Both the position numbers and the translations under genes were made by a program. Source: Pseudomonas fluorescens (lineage in GTDB: Bacteria; Pseudomonadota; Gammaproteobacteria; Pseudomonadales; Pseudomonadaceae). Taken from it: 64,000 nt of DNA. The first letter of the stretch is position 1. Each line of letters opens with the position of its first letter. Below the pieces are notes generated by a model. The model worked only from the letters and a program-made list of their open reading frames with translations. It was not told where the DNA came from and did not search any database. This document shows, piece by piece, positions 10,101 to 19,039 of the stretch. The stretch lies in assembly GCF_902497875.1 (NCBI RefSeq), contig NZ_CABVHY010000012.1:1-64000 (forward strand), written 5' to 3'.

Positions 10101-12031
10101 TTCTGGCCTTCAATGTTGGCCACCAGCAACTCGAATTCGACCGGGCCGTCGCCGTCGGTTTCTTCGCCCTCGAACAAGGCGCGCAGCCCCGGCAGCCGAT
10201 CTGCCGGCCACACAGGCTGGACCACGCGACGGGTGATCGGACGGCCACCGGATTCTTGCAGGCTGGCCTGAACGATCAGTTGCAGTGGCGACCGGGCTTC
10301 GGCCCATTTGCTTTCAAGGGAGATAAGCGCTTCGCCATCGGCGTCCAGCGCGGTTTCCTCCAGTTCCAGATCCTGGCTCAACTCTTCTTCGGTAATCGAG
10401 CCGAACTGATAACCCGGTAACGCGTTGACCGCCTCTCGCAGCGGACGCACATAGACCTGGCCGCTCAGGCGATTGCCCGACGCCGGGGCGCCATAGAGAT
10501 AGCGGCCGTTGACACTGATTTCGGCGGTGTCGGCTGGTTTGATCGGTTCATCGCGGCCTTTGAGTTCAAGGGCCAGACGCTCGGGCAGGAAGTCCTCGAC
10601 CAGGAACTCATAAAGTTGCGGCTTGCCGTCGCCCAGATCGAACACCAGTTGCCAGCGCCCGGTCGGCGCTTCGCCGGCCAGCTGCAACTGGTATTGATAG
10701 AGGCCGGACGCATCGGCATCCCAGACGAACTTGCGGCTGACCTGTTCATCCGGCCGACGCACTTCAACGCTGACTGGCTGTGGTTTGACCGCGTTACCGT
10801 CCTTGTCCCGCAGCAAGGCGTTAAGCAGTACGGTTTCCCCTGGGCGATACAGGTCACGCGGGCCAAACACGAAGAATTGCAGCGGATGGGCCTGCGGCCC
10901 GCCGATATCGAATTCGGCCAGGTCCAGTGCAGCACTGTTCAGGCGCAGCATGCTGGTCTGCTCACCCTGGTGAGCCAGCAGCACTTCGGCCTTTTTCGGT
11001 AGCGGCAACTCGGCGTGGCCGCCCTTCTCGGTCTTGCCTTGGCCAACGACCCGACCGTTGCTGTCGAGCAGTTCGAGACTGACGCCATCCAGGGCTTTGC
11101 CACCCTCCAGCGCTTGAGTGAAGACGTCCAGGCGATTCTGGTAACGGTGCACCGACAGGCCGATATCACTCAGGGTAAACAGGGTTGCCGGTTGCGAGTA
11201 GTTGTAGGTGCCGGAAGCGCGCATCACCGCCAGGTAAACGCCCGGCTGCTGCAACTGTTTGAGGCCGGCGATCGGCAGCAACAGGGTTTCCCGGGTGTTG
11301 CGTGCGGGGTTGAGGTCGAAACGACCACCGTAGACCAACTCGGCCATCGGCAGCAGTTCGCGCGACTCATAACTCTGCAGGCTGGTGCTGCGGCCCCACT
11401 GGCTGAGAAATGCCGGTAACGCCTCGGGTTTGATGCGGAAGAATTCGACGTCGATCTTGTCGACGTTCAGCGCAATCACTGGCAGGCCTTCGGCCAAGCG
11501 AGTCGGCAGCAAGGTGCCACGGCTGGCGAAACCTACAGTAGGTTGCAGGTCGCGGGTTTCCAGGCGGCTGACGTACTCGGCGGCGAGCGTGGCGTCGTTC
11601 ACCCCTCGCAAGCCGGGATCAATGGTCAGCACCAGTTTGCGCTGCGGCTCGAGGTGGCGCAGACGCAGTTCCATCAGGTTGTCGGAGAGTTCCCAGGCAC
11701 CATCGAGCTTGCCGGTTTTGCTGTCCACCAGGTGCAGTTTTTCGGCGAACTTCTGCTCCGGGTCCAGTGGCACCGAGAAGCTCACCGACAGCGTACTCGC
11801 GCCATCGAGCTGAACCTCGGATACATCCACCACACTTAACTCACGGCCGACGTAGCGCTGCTTCAGCGCGCTGACATCCGCCAGCGCTTTGGCCTTGGGC
11901 GCGCTGACCGTCGCTGGAGGGGCAGCGGGGGCAGCGGGGGCAGCGGCGGTCGGTGCCTTATCCGGGGTCGACGAATCGCAAGCGCTTAGCAGCACCAGCG
12001 CACAGGCCAGGAACAATCCTTTGTTAAGCAT
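7112..12031 (-). CDS. Bacterial alpha-2-macroglobulin lipoprotein (YfhM/ECAM-like)
   Basis: Giant periplasmic protease-trapping lipoprotein of 1639 residues, close in size to E. coli YfhM. The lipobox LLSAC places acylated C18, followed by an Ala/Pro linker. A series of macroglobulin beta domains leads to the thioester motif C1171-L-E-Q1174 (within YPYGCLEQTASG) and an alpha/alpha-barrel thioester domain. The C-terminal portion holds the receptor-binding-like domain (LPAGLELENQNLA). The intact CLEQ shows this is the thioester-bearing form that covalently traps attacking proteases. It pairs with PbpC, which is thought to repair the wall after envelope breach. Confidence 0.92.
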   Translation of the reverse strand: MLNKGLFLACALVLLSACDSSTPDKAPTAAAPAAPAAPPATVSAPKAKALADVSALKQRYVGRELSVVDVSEVQLDGASTLSVSFSVPLDPEQKFAEKLHLVDSKTGKLDGAWELSDNLMELRLRHLEPQRKLVLTIDPGLRGVNDATLAAEYVSRLETRDLQPTVGFASRGTLLPTRLAEGLPVIALNVDKIDVEFFRIKPEALPAFLSQWGRSTSLQSYESRELLPMAELVYGGRFDLNPARNTRETLLLPIAGLKQLQQPGVYLAVMRASGTYNYSQPATLFTLSDIGLSVHRYQNRLDVFTQALEGGKALDGVSLELLDSNGRVVGQGKTEKGGHAELPLPKKAEVLLAHQGEQTSMLRLNSAALDLAEFDIGGPQAHPLQFFVFGPRDLYRPGETVLLNALLRDKDGNAVKPQPVSVEVRRPDEQVSRKFVWDADASGLYQYQLQLAGEAPTGRWQLVFDLGDGKPQLYEFLVEDFLPERLALELKGRDEPIKPADTAEISVNGRYLYGAPASGNRLSGQVYVRPLREAVNALPGYQFGSITEEELSQDLELEETALDADGEALISLESKWAEARSPLQLIVQASLQESGGRPITRRVVQPVWPADRLPGLRALFEGEETDGDGPVEFELLVANIEGQKLAADNLKVRLVRERRDYYWNYSENDGWSYHFNEKFLNLDEETISIKAGDTAKVSFPVEWGPYRVEVEDPQTGLVSSLRFWAGYRSQDNAEGGAVRPDQVKLALDKPAYADGDTANVTVTPPAAGQGYLLVESADGPLWWQEIDVPAEGKSFEVKLDPKWSRHDLYISALVIRPGERKANITPKRAVGVLHLPLDRTQRKLGLTLSAAEKMRPKQPLTVKIQAKNADGSVPKQVHVLLAAVDVGILNITEYPTPDPYSSLFGRKAYGADQLDIYGQLIEAGQGRLASLAFGGDAALAKGGKRPDTSVTIVALQSAPVTLNEQGEGEVSVEIPDFNGELRLMAQAWTDDRYGMAEGKTVIAAPLIAELSAPRFLAGGDQTTLALDLSNLSGKAQKLMVQLSAEGQLGLLGEASHNVQLTQGQRTTLQIPVQALGGLGQGKVKVLVNGLDLPGESLPPFTREWTLGVRPAYPAMLRHYRAVLKDQPWELPEAELAAFEPSGLEALLSLSSRPPLNLGEQIRALKAYPYGCLEQTASGLYPSLYADAASLKRLGLEGEPDAERKRKIELGIERLLGMQRYNGSFGLWGADGEEEYWLTAYVSDFLLRAREQGFAVPPEALKKASERLLRYLQERNLIEVNYSENAEHTRFAVQAYAGLVLARSQQAPLGALRSLFERRSDARSGLPLVQLSIALQKMGDQPRADQALIAGLAASRNSKDWLADYGSPLRDQALILALLEENDLAKGKREERLFELSDQLAASQYLSTQERNSLFLAGRGLLGKPEASWTAQLHSGGETRGLSNNQPGLKLEGALLASPLTLHNEGSEPVYQQLTLSGYPQQAPVAAGVNLSIRREYLGMNGQPLNLKALVSGDLVLVHLTVSAKQRVPDALVVDLLPAGLELENQNLAQSAASLENASSKVKEWRESMQNASLKHQEFRDDRYVAAMNLDGYGTTHLLYLARAVTPGTYRVPPPQVESMYRPNWQAVGETPPQMVIKGR

Positions 12032-12221
12032 GAGACACTCGTTGGCAGGGGTATTGAAGGGTTGAACTATATATCACTGGCGCCAAAGCGGCTGAACGCC
12101 AAGATCAAAAGGGGCACTGCATATATAACCTGCCAATATTGGGGCAAGCGCCCCTCCCCACAAAGGCTCGGCGCCAATCCCGCATCTACCGCTACAATGC
12201 CTGCTCTTGCAAGGAGCCTGC

Positions 12222-13595
12222 ATGTCCACCCTGCTCACCGACTGGCGCCACCGTCTGACCCATCACCGCGTCTGGGCCCTCGCGGCGCCGATGATTCTGT
12301 CTAACATTTCTGTTCCGTTAGTGGCGCTGGTCGACAGCACGGTGATCGGCCACCTGCCCCACGCCCACCAACTTGGCGCGGTGGCGATCGGCGCCAACCT
12401 GTATGTGTTTCTGGCCTGGTCCATGGGCTTTCTGCGCATGGGCTCCACCGGGTTCGCCGCCCAGGCCGCCGGGCGTGCAGACGGTGCCGCGCTTCGGCAA
12501 ATCCTCTTGCAGGGGTTGCTGTTGGCCATGGGCCTGGCGCTGCTGCTCGGGATCATTGGTGTGCCGCTGAGCGGCGTCGCCCTGCAGCTGATGCAACCCT
12601 CTGCCGAACTCGACCAGATGACCCGGGACTTTTTCCATACCCGATTGTTCGGCCTGCCGGCAGCGCTGGCCAGTTTTGCCCTGGTGGGATGGTTCCTCGG
12701 CACCCAGAATGCACGCGCGCCGCTGGCGATTCTGCTCAGCACCAACCTGGTGAACATCGCGCTGAATCTGTGGTTCGTCCTCGGTCTGGACTGGGGCGTG
12801 GTCGGCTCGGCACGGGCCTCGGTCATCGCCGAATGGACCGGCGCCCTGATGGGTCTGGCCATGACCCGCAAGGCCTTGCGCGCCTACCCGGGGCACATTG
12901 CCTGGGCCGCGCTGGCGCTGTGGCAAAGCTGGCGACCGCTGCTGGCGGTGAACCGGGATATCTTCATTCGCAGCCTGGCGCTGCAATCGGTGTTTTTTCT
13001 GATCACTGTGCAGGGCGCGCGGCTGGGCGACGCGACGGTTGCGGCCAATGCCCTGTTGCTCAACGGCTTGCTGCTGACCGCCCATGCACTGGACGGCCTC
13101 GCCCATGCCGTGGAAGCCCTGTGCGGGCACGCCATTGGTGCCCATGACCGAGCGGCCTTGCGTCGCTCGCTGGTGGTGGCCTGTGGTTGGTCGCTGCTGA
13201 TCAGCCTGGGCTTCGCCGTGCTGTTCCTGGTGGCCGGTCATCTGTTCATCGAGTTGCAGACCGACATCCAGAGTGTGCGCGAAACGGCCTTCAGCTATTT
13301 ACCCTACCTCGCCGTACTGCCGCTGATTGCAGTCTGGAGTTACTTGCTCGACGGCCTGTTCATCGGTGCCACCCGAGCCAGGGAAATGCGCAACGGCATG
13401 CTACTGAGCGTCATCCTGTCGCTGCCGTTTGCCTGGGCTCTACAGGGCTTCGGCAACCACGGCCTGTGGCTGACATTTCTGTTGTTCATGCTGATACGAA
13501 GCCTGACCCTCGGCGTTTTTGCCTGGCATCTACGCAAGAACGACGGATGGTTCAACACCACCCCACCGCTGATCAAAGCACCTCGTTCAGGGTGA
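12222..13595 (+). CDS. dinF: MATE family efflux transporter, DinF-like
   Basis: Twelve-helix MATE (multidrug and toxin extrusion) antiporter of 457 residues. The N-terminal LAAPMILSNISVPLVALVDSTVIGH block and the C-terminal YLLDGLFIGATRAREMRNGM block match the DinF branch rather than NorM. The ATG at 12222 has a strong AAGGAG site 6 bp upstream (12211-12216), so it is preferred over the ATG at 12207. The 190-bp gap from the divergent macroglobulin gene is AT-rich and must contain both promoters. Its last 9 bp overlap the end of the convergent DUF4123 gene. The substrate is unknown. Confidence 0.87.
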   Translation: MSTLLTDWRHRLTHHRVWALAAPMILSNISVPLVALVDSTVIGHLPHAHQLGAVAIGANLYVFLAWSMGFLRMGSTGFAAQAAGRADGAALRQILLQGLLLAMGLALLLGIIGVPLSGVALQLMQPSAELDQMTRDFFHTRLFGLPAALASFALVGWFLGTQNARAPLAILLSTNLVNIALNLWFVLGLDWGVVGSARASVIAEWTGALMGLAMTRKALRAYPGHIAWAALALWQSWRPLLAVNRDIFIRSLALQSVFFLITVQGARLGDATVAANALLLNGLLLTAHALDGLAHAVEALCGHAIGAHDRAALRRSLVVACGWSLLISLGFAVLFLVAGHLFIELQTDIQSVRETAFSYLPYLAVLPLIAVWSYLLDGLFIGATRAREMRNGMLLSVILSLPFAWALQGFGNHGLWLTFLLFMLIRSLTLGVFAWHLRKNDGWFNTTPPLIKAPRSG

Positions 13596-14384
13596 ATGAC
13601 GCTCCCAGATATGACGCAAGTGCTCGAGGCGCTCACTCGGTGTGCTGCCACTCAATCGTTCGGGAACACTGGCCGCCGGGTAACGCAGCCGTAGTCGCAA
13701 CCAGTCATCGAGCACGCTGTTGTCTCGAAAGCCGTGCTCGAGTCCCTCCTCCAGATGGCACCAGATAGTGCTGTAGTCACTCCCCGTCGAACGACTCCAC
13801 TGATAGGCATGGCGCTCCAGCAGGCATGCTTGCAGCTTGTCTTGCTGGCGCCGGCTCAGGCCGGGCTCTATTACCAGCCTGCTGCCCGGCAGCTGTGGAT
13901 TCATCAGGTGCTGCCAGCCCAGGCTGCCCACCGCCTTGTCGGCCCAGGTCCCGCCATACCAATACAACTGACTGATCGGGCCCAACCAGTCACTCAGCTC
14001 GCGGGCGTCACAGGCATCGAAGAAATAGCTCGCGGTCTGTGGGTTGTAGTAGCTCAAGAGGCCTTTGTAGTGCATCCCCAAGGTGACGGTGAGCATCCGT
14101 CGCAGATGCACCAACAGTTCCTGTAATGGTGCCGCGCTGACCAGGAACAATCCCGGCCAGGCCTGTGGTTCGGACTGACTGAGCGCAACCAGAGGCGAGT
14201 GTTGATCCAGCGCGATCAATAACGGTCCATGCCCGCTCAGCGAGTTCAGGTCAGTGCTCTCGAACAGCGCCTGGCAGCGGACTCCGGCAAAGCGCTGGCG
14301 CAGCAGCCAGCCAGACTCCGGTGAGCTCGGGAGGTCGAGCAACAACCATTGGGCTGCGTGCCTTGGCATCTCGGCGACACTCAT
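13587..14384 (-). CDS. DUF4123 type VI secretion adaptor
   Basis: A 265-residue protein with a DUF4123 domain in its N-terminal half (QWLLLDLPSSPES..., then GPLLIALDQHSPL and HLRRMLTVTLG) and a less conserved C-terminal extension. DUF4123 proteins (Tap-1/TEC) load a specific effector onto the cognate VgrG spike and are normally followed by the effector gene. Its ATG overlaps the vgrG stop by 4 bp (ATGA), so the two are coupled. No effector follows: the next gene is the convergent dinF, whose end overlaps this one. The adaptor therefore looks orphaned, or serves an effector encoded elsewhere. Confidence 0.78.
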   Translation of the reverse strand: MSVAEMPRHAAQWLLLDLPSSPESGWLLRQRFAGVRCQALFESTDLNSLSGHGPLLIALDQHSPLVALSQSEPQAWPGLFLVSAAPLQELLVHLRRMLTVTLGMHYKGLLSYYNPQTASYFFDACDARELSDWLGPISQLYWYGGTWADKAVGSLGWQHLMNPQLPGSRLVIEPGLSRRQQDKLQACLLERHAYQWSRSTGSDYSTIWCHLEEGLEHGFRDNSVLDDWLRLRLRYPAASVPERLSGSTPSERLEHLRHIWERHSP

Positions 14385-16003
14385 ACCCCACCACTTTTAC
14401 CGGCCCTGGCCAGCAAGCGACAGGTGCAAACGTTTTGTTTGCAGTGAGTGAAGCTGCCGCCTTCAGGCAGCAGGCACAGCAACATCAGAGGGTGGCTGGC
14501 CTGCACCAGCGTCAGCAAATCCTCCTGCTCAGGCAGGAGCAGCGGCGAGCAGGCTATCGGGACGCTGCCGGACTCTCGCTGCCGCGCCTCGAGAATGATC
14601 TGCGCACTGGACAGACCGAGACCTGCTGCGTCGAGCTTGACCGTACTGTTGCCGACCTTGAAATGCATTTCGCTGCCGGTGTCGAATCTCAGCTCAAGCC
14701 CGTCTGCCAACTGGATGCTTTGCCCAGCCCCGACAAACCTCGCGGGATCCAGGTCGGCATGCAGCAATGCTGGCTCCTCGCATGGTCCTGCAGCAACATT
14801 CTCCCCCGGCACATTCGCCGTACCGAACGCTGCCTCCGGCAGGAAGCCAATGATCAGTGGCTGGTCTGGATCGCCTTGGGCAAAACTGACCAGTACCTCC
14901 ATGCCGGCCTGCAACCCTTGAGTCGTTTCGCCAGCAAGCTCATTCAATACGGGCACCCAACAGGGATCCTGATTAGAACCCTGGCCCTGGTACAGCCAAT
15001 CAAACTGCACCGCAATCATCCCCTGAGGGGCTGGCGCGGCATCGACGACCCAAGCTCGCTGGATGCCACTCATTCGCGGTTTTAGCAACGACCTGGGGGG
15101 CACGAAGGAGACTTCCCGGGGTGTAGCGCGGAAATGATTGCGGTACTGACAGGCAGAGGGCAACTCACCGGAAAATGCCCCTTTCGACTCCAAAGCTGCT
15201 GCCTGAGCCCCCTGGTGCTGGACGCTGGTCAGTAGCCAGAGATCGTTCCAATCGGTAAAAGGGTGCCCGGACAAGCGCATGAGTGAACCACTGCGCAGCA
15301 ACGCGAGATCGCTTTGGCCCTCGGCAATGTGCTCGGCCCGCTCTGCGGGTTCATCTGCCCTGAGCTGTGCATGCACACTGAATGTCCGGATTGCAGGAGC
15401 CTGCCCTTCGGTGGAAAAAAAGCAGCTGTCGCTTTGATGAAAACTCCTCTGTGTATCGGCAAATACCACGCAATGGCCGCGCCGCTGATGCTGAAAGTGA
15501 TAATGGATTCGTTCTTGCGCACACAGGCGCTGGAGAAACTGCAGATCCGACTCTCGATACTGGGTGCAGTAATCTCGGGCACGATAGGTACCCGTCAGTT
15601 CAAGACAATATTCCCCCTCCCGAATACCGTGTTCATGCAGCACCCGCTTGATGATTTCAGGCACCGTAAGGTCGGTGAAAACACGCTGATTGTAACGTTG
15701 CGCCAGACACGCCAGCTTCGGCCCCAGCCGCACGCGACAAAGCCTTTGGGGGGCGCAATGAAGGTCTTGGCTGAGCCCATGAATCTGCCCATGAATACCG
15801 CCCTGGCCATCGAAGACCTGAAGGTAGGCGCAGCGATACATAAGCCCCCCCAGGTCCAGCTGCGGGTCATCGATAATCAGGTGCAACTCGAACACGAACG
15901 GTTCGCTGATGGATTCGCTGCCGGTAAAGGCCAGAACGTTAAGGGGATGGGGCAGACCCGCTATGTCCAGACGAAAGAACGGTTCGCTGACTGGATTGGA
16001 CAT
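14381..16003 (-). CDS. vgrG: Short type VI secretion spike protein VgrG
   Basis: A 540-residue VgrG. It has the gp27-like base (PHPLNVLAFTGSESISEPF at the start, CTQYRESDLQFLQRLCAQERIHYHF at about 165-190), the gp5-like OB fold (AWVVDAAPAPQGMIAVQFDW, then GMEVLVSFAQGDPDQPLIIGF) and a short beta-needle with the repeats LELRFDTGSEMHFKVGNSTVKLD. It lacks a long DUF2345 domain. The last ~60 residues form an unusual tail with five cysteines (about 485, 510, 521, 526, 528, including CKQNVCTC) and a hydrophobic stretch. It trims the tip of the type VI tail tube and delivers effectors. No other T6SS structural genes are in the window, so this is a satellite vgrG locus. Confidence 0.88.
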   Translation of the reverse strand: MSNPVSEPFFRLDIAGLPHPLNVLAFTGSESISEPFVFELHLIIDDPQLDLGGLMYRCAYLQVFDGQGGIHGQIHGLSQDLHCAPQRLCRVRLGPKLACLAQRYNQRVFTDLTVPEIIKRVLHEHGIREGEYCLELTGTYRARDYCTQYRESDLQFLQRLCAQERIHYHFQHQRRGHCVVFADTQRSFHQSDSCFFSTEGQAPAIRTFSVHAQLRADEPAERAEHIAEGQSDLALLRSGSLMRLSGHPFTDWNDLWLLTSVQHQGAQAAALESKGAFSGELPSACQYRNHFRATPREVSFVPPRSLLKPRMSGIQRAWVVDAAPAPQGMIAVQFDWLYQGQGSNQDPCWVPVLNELAGETTQGLQAGMEVLVSFAQGDPDQPLIIGFLPEAAFGTANVPGENVAAGPCEEPALLHADLDPARFVGAGQSIQLADGLELRFDTGSEMHFKVGNSTVKLDAAGLGLSSAQIILEARQRESGSVPIACSPLLLPEQEDLLTLVQASHPLMLLCLLPEGGSFTHCKQNVCTCRLLARAGKSGGV

Positions 16004-16249
16004 CGAGGTTTCTCTCTACAGGAGGGCGACCGGGGATTCTCGCTGAGAGACATGGCCGAGTAGAGGGCAAGAGTACAAATCAGGAAGTGGCCTACATGAA
16101 ATGCAGACCAGATCTCTTTGATCCTTCGAGAGCCAACAGGCTGAGCCGTTTATGTCTGAAAGATAAAGAAAGATCGCACCAGGCCATCTGTAAAAAAACA
16201 CACGAGTTGCGGTGAGTTTTCAGACAGCCTGGGGCAACCGATTACTGGC

Positions 16250-18163
16250 TCAAGACGACAGGTAAGACGAGCGAGTCAGGCCCAGGCGCAGAGCGTCGAG
16301 GAACTGGGTACGCTCAGCGGCGGTGATCTTCGCGCTGGCGACTTTGTCGCGGTAGTGAGTCATCAACTCCTCCGGGGACAAATGCACATAGCGCAACATG
16401 TCTTCGATGGTGTCGTGGGTTTCGATACCGGCGCTGTACACCGAGCCATCCTGGTTCTGGTAGAGGTTCACCGAGTCGGTATCCCCGAACAGATTGTGCA
16501 TGTCCCCGAGAATTTCCTGATAGGCGCCTACCAGGAAAACCCCCAGCAGGTAATCTTCACCGTCGTTCAGCGCATGCACCGGCAGGCTGGTTTCGATGCT
16601 TTGCTCATCGACGTACTGCTTGATCTTGCCATCAGAGTCGCAGGTCAGGTCTTGCAGCACGGCACGGCGCAGCGGCTCTTCGTCGAGACGGTGCAGCGGC
16701 AGGATCGGCAGCACCTGGCCGATCGCCCAGGTGTCCGGCAGGCTCTGGAATACCGAGAAGTTGCAGATGTACTTGTCGGCGAGCTTGTCGTTGAGTTCGT
16801 CGAGTACCTGGCGGTGGGAACGCTGACGGGCTTTCAACGAGTTGTGCAGGCGACGGCAGACAGCGAAATAGCACTGTTCGCCCAAGGCTTTCTCGGCCAG
16901 GCTCAGTTTGCCATCGGCATACTGGGTGGCGATGTCGCTCATGTAGTGCGTGGCACGCCAGTAGGTTTCGGTGACCATTTCAATGTCGGTCGGGCCCAGC
17001 AGGTCCACCAGCCATTGCACGGTTTCCGGCAGGTTTTCCTTGTTTTCGATGACTGGCACGTCGTCGTTGTGCTTCTCGACGTCGGTCACCTGGACCACCA
17101 GCATGGCGTGGTGGGCGGTCAGCGAGCGGCCGCTTTCAGAGAAGATGTTCGGATGCGGCAGGTTCTGCGCGTCGCAGAATTCCTTGAGCATGCCGACCAC
17201 GACACCGGCGTAGTCGTCCATGTCGTAGTTGATCGAGCTGGCATTGCGCGAGTGGGTACCGTCGTAGTCGACACCCAGGCCGCCGCCAACGTCAATGTGA
17301 TCGACCGGCAGGCCAAGGTTGCGCAACTCGCCGTAGTAACGGATCGCCTCCTTGAAGCCGTGCCGGTAGTCATCCAGGTTGGCGATCTGCGAGCCCATGT
17401 GGAAGTGCAGCAAGCGAATGCCCTGGTCCAGACCGGCCGCGCGGAAACGCTCGACCACCGACAGCAACTGCGCGGCGGACAGGCCGAATTTGGATTTTTC
17501 ACCACCGGTGTCCGCCCACTTGCTCGAGGCCAGGGACGACAGACGCACCCGCAGGCCGACCTGCGGCTTGACCTTCAGCGAGGCGGCTTCTTCGATTACC
17601 AGACCGACTTCGGATTCTTTCTCGATCACGATAAACACGTTGTGACCCAGCTTCTGGCCCATCAGCGCCAGGCGAATGAATTCGCGGTCCTTGTACCCGT
17701 TGCAGACGATGGTCCCGCCCTTGGGAGCCAGGGCCAGTACCGCCAGCAATTCTGGCTTGGAACCGGCTTCCAGACCGATGGAAACGTTCTGGGTGGCGAT
17801 GATGCTCTCGATCACCGCTTCCTGCTGGTTGACCTTGATCGGGTACAGCGCGGTGTACTTGCTCTGGTATTCCAGACGCTCGATGTTGGCGTCGAACGCG
17901 CCGGTCAGCTGCCGTACGCGGTCTTGCAGGATATCCGGGAAGCGCACCAGCAGCGGCAAGGACAGGCCGCTTTTACGCAGTTCGTCGACTTGCTCGTACA
18001 GATCGATAGGCGAGCTGTTCGGGCCGTTCGGACGAACTTCGACGCGACCGGCGTCATTGATCGCGAAATACCCGGCCCCCCAATGGCGAATCCCATAAAC
18101 ACTGCGGCTGTCCGCAACTGTCCATTGGCTGCCATCGTCTTTGCGTGTGCGTCGTACGGACAT
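16250..18163 (-). CDS. speA: Biosynthetic arginine decarboxylase
   Basis: PLP-dependent fold-III decarboxylase of 637 residues that converts arginine to agmatine for putrescine and polyamine synthesis. The PLP lysine is K110 in YPIKVNQQE. The phosphate-binding glycine loop [14 protein letters not shown] and the carboxyl-side [13 protein letters not shown] block are clear, and the length matches SpeA. It is the first gene of the block syntenic with P. aeruginosa. The start at 18163 gives the standard [14 protein letters not shown]-terminus. The 225-bp upstream region contains an imperfect inverted repeat. Confidence 0.95.
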   Translation of the reverse strand: MSVRRTRKDDGSQWTVADSRSVYGIRHWGAGYFAINDAGRVEVRPNGPNSSPIDLYEQVDELRKSGLSLPLLVRFPDILQDRVRQLTGAFDANIERLEYQSKYTALYPIKVNQQEAVIESIIATQNVSIGLEAGSKPELLAVLALAPKGGTIVCNGYKDREFIRLALMGQKLGHNVFIVIEKESEVGLVIEEAASLKVKPQVGLRVRLSSLASSKWADTGGEKSKFGLSAAQLLSVVERFRAAGLDQGIRLLHFHMGSQIANLDDYRHGFKEAIRYYGELRNLGLPVDHIDVGGGLGVDYDGTHSRNASSINYDMDDYAGVVVGMLKEFCDAQNLPHPNIFSESGRSLTAHHAMLVVQVTDVEKHNDDVPVIENKENLPETVQWLVDLLGPTDIEMVTETYWRATHYMSDIATQYADGKLSLAEKALGEQCYFAVCRRLHNSLKARQRSHRQVLDELNDKLADKYICNFSVFQSLPDTWAIGQVLPILPLHRLDEEPLRRAVLQDLTCDSDGKIKQYVDEQSIETSLPVHALNDGEDYLLGVFLVGAYQEILGDMHNLFGDTDSVNLYQNQDGSVYSAGIETHDTIEDMLRYVHLSPEELMTHYRDKVASAKITAAERTQFLDALRLGLTRSSYLSS

Positions 18164-18304
18164 CGAAGTCCCCTATAAATGAAGTCATAGAGCGTCACCT
18201 GAGATCAGGCTGACGCAGTCTAAAGAGTAAAAGTGACGATTAGCGCGCATTCGAGGGGGATAGACCTCACATATGGCGCGGAGTTTAGAAACCGGTCATG
18301 AACA

Positions 18305-18386
18305 GGCTCTGTGAAAACCATGGAGACGACGGCAAACCTGAATCGGATCAGGAATGCATCAAGTCGGGGGTGGTCTTCACAGAGGC
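18305..18386. repeat. Long inverted repeat between speA and the SUI1 gene
   Basis: ggctctgtgaaaacca (18305-18320) and tggtcttcacagaggc (18371-18386) are inverted copies matching at 14 of 16 positions. A smaller nested inverted repeat (cctga...tcagg) lies between them. It sits just past the SUI1 stop codon and could fold into a two-tier hairpin in the SUI1 mRNA tail or the speA leader. Confidence 0.5.
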
Positions 18387-18388
18387 TG

Positions 18389-18760
18389 CTAGCCGCCGGA
18401 TTTCTTCGCTTTGAAACCGAGTTTGATCAGCTCTGCCAAGAGTAGCTCGACATGCTCGCCCTGGATCTCGATGACCCCGTCTTTCAACGTGCCACCGGTG
18501 CCACAACGCTTTTTCAGGGTCGTGGCAAGCGCTCCGAGCGCGTCTTCAGCCAACGGCACGCCGGTGATGGTGGTCACCGTCTTGCCGCCACGGCCCTTGC
18601 TTTCGCGACGCACGCGAGCAATGCCGTCGCCGGCAGGGATAACGGTTTGTTTGCAGATGCAGGCATCCACCGGCTGGCTACAGTCCGGGCAATGTCGACC
18701 TGCGTCGGTGGAAAATACCAGGCCACCAAGGGCGGCGAAGGATGCGGCTTTTTTGGCCAC
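18389..18760 (-). CDS. SUI1-family translation initiation factor (YciH-like)
   Basis: Bacterial eIF1/SUI1-fold protein of 123 residues. A Cys-rich N-terminus (CPDCSQPVDACICK) precedes the SUI1 core (GKTVTTITGVPL, LKKRCGTGGTLKDGVIEIQG, LIKLGFKAKKSGG). YciH-type proteins modulate start-site selection by the 30S ribosome. I chose the GTG at 18760 because GAGGA lies six bases upstream and the family N-terminus begins with VAKKA. The frame stays open upstream through a REP element, which is not coding. It has the same neighbour order (speA, this gene, NUDIX) as P. aeruginosa. Confidence 0.85.
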   Translation of the reverse strand: MAKKAASFAALGGLVFSTDAGRHCPDCSQPVDACICKQTVIPAGDGIARVRRESKGRGGKTVTTITGVPLAEDALGALATTLKKRCGTGGTLKDGVIEIQGEHVELLLAELIKLGFKAKKSGG

Positions 18761-18868
18761 CGGCAATCCTCTTGGGAGGACAAAGACTGGTCGAAGCACA
18801 ATGGCTGTGCCATCGACCGCGAAGCCCCACTCAGGCAGGGGCAGCGCTACTGAACCGGGTAACCCTGT

Positions 18869-18956
18869 GTAGGAGCTGACGAGTGCAACGAGGCTGCGAT
18901 CTTTTGATTTTGACTCGCAAGCAAAGTCAAAAGATCGCAGCCTGCGGCAGCCTACA
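18869..18956. repeat. REPIN, family A
   Basis: gtaggagctg...ggctgcgatctttt faces aaaagatcgcagcctgcggcagcctac. The left arm is partly degenerate. It lies between the NUDIX and SUI1 genes. Confidence 0.8.
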
Positions 18957-19039
18957 ACAAGCAAAACCGGTCCAGCTTTTAAAAGGTCGCGCAGTGTAAC
19001 GGCAAAAAGCCGACTTGCTAAGAGCCAATCGGCGCCAAT

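Noticed and set aside
16153..16226. Inverted pair tgtctgaaa / tttcagaca between vgrG and speA
   Set aside because: Only 9 bp with a 56-bp spacer and no other support; expected by chance at this length in an AT-richer gap.
16355..18178. A 607-codon plus-strand frame
   Set aside because: Antisense shadow of speA, which has complete family motifs.
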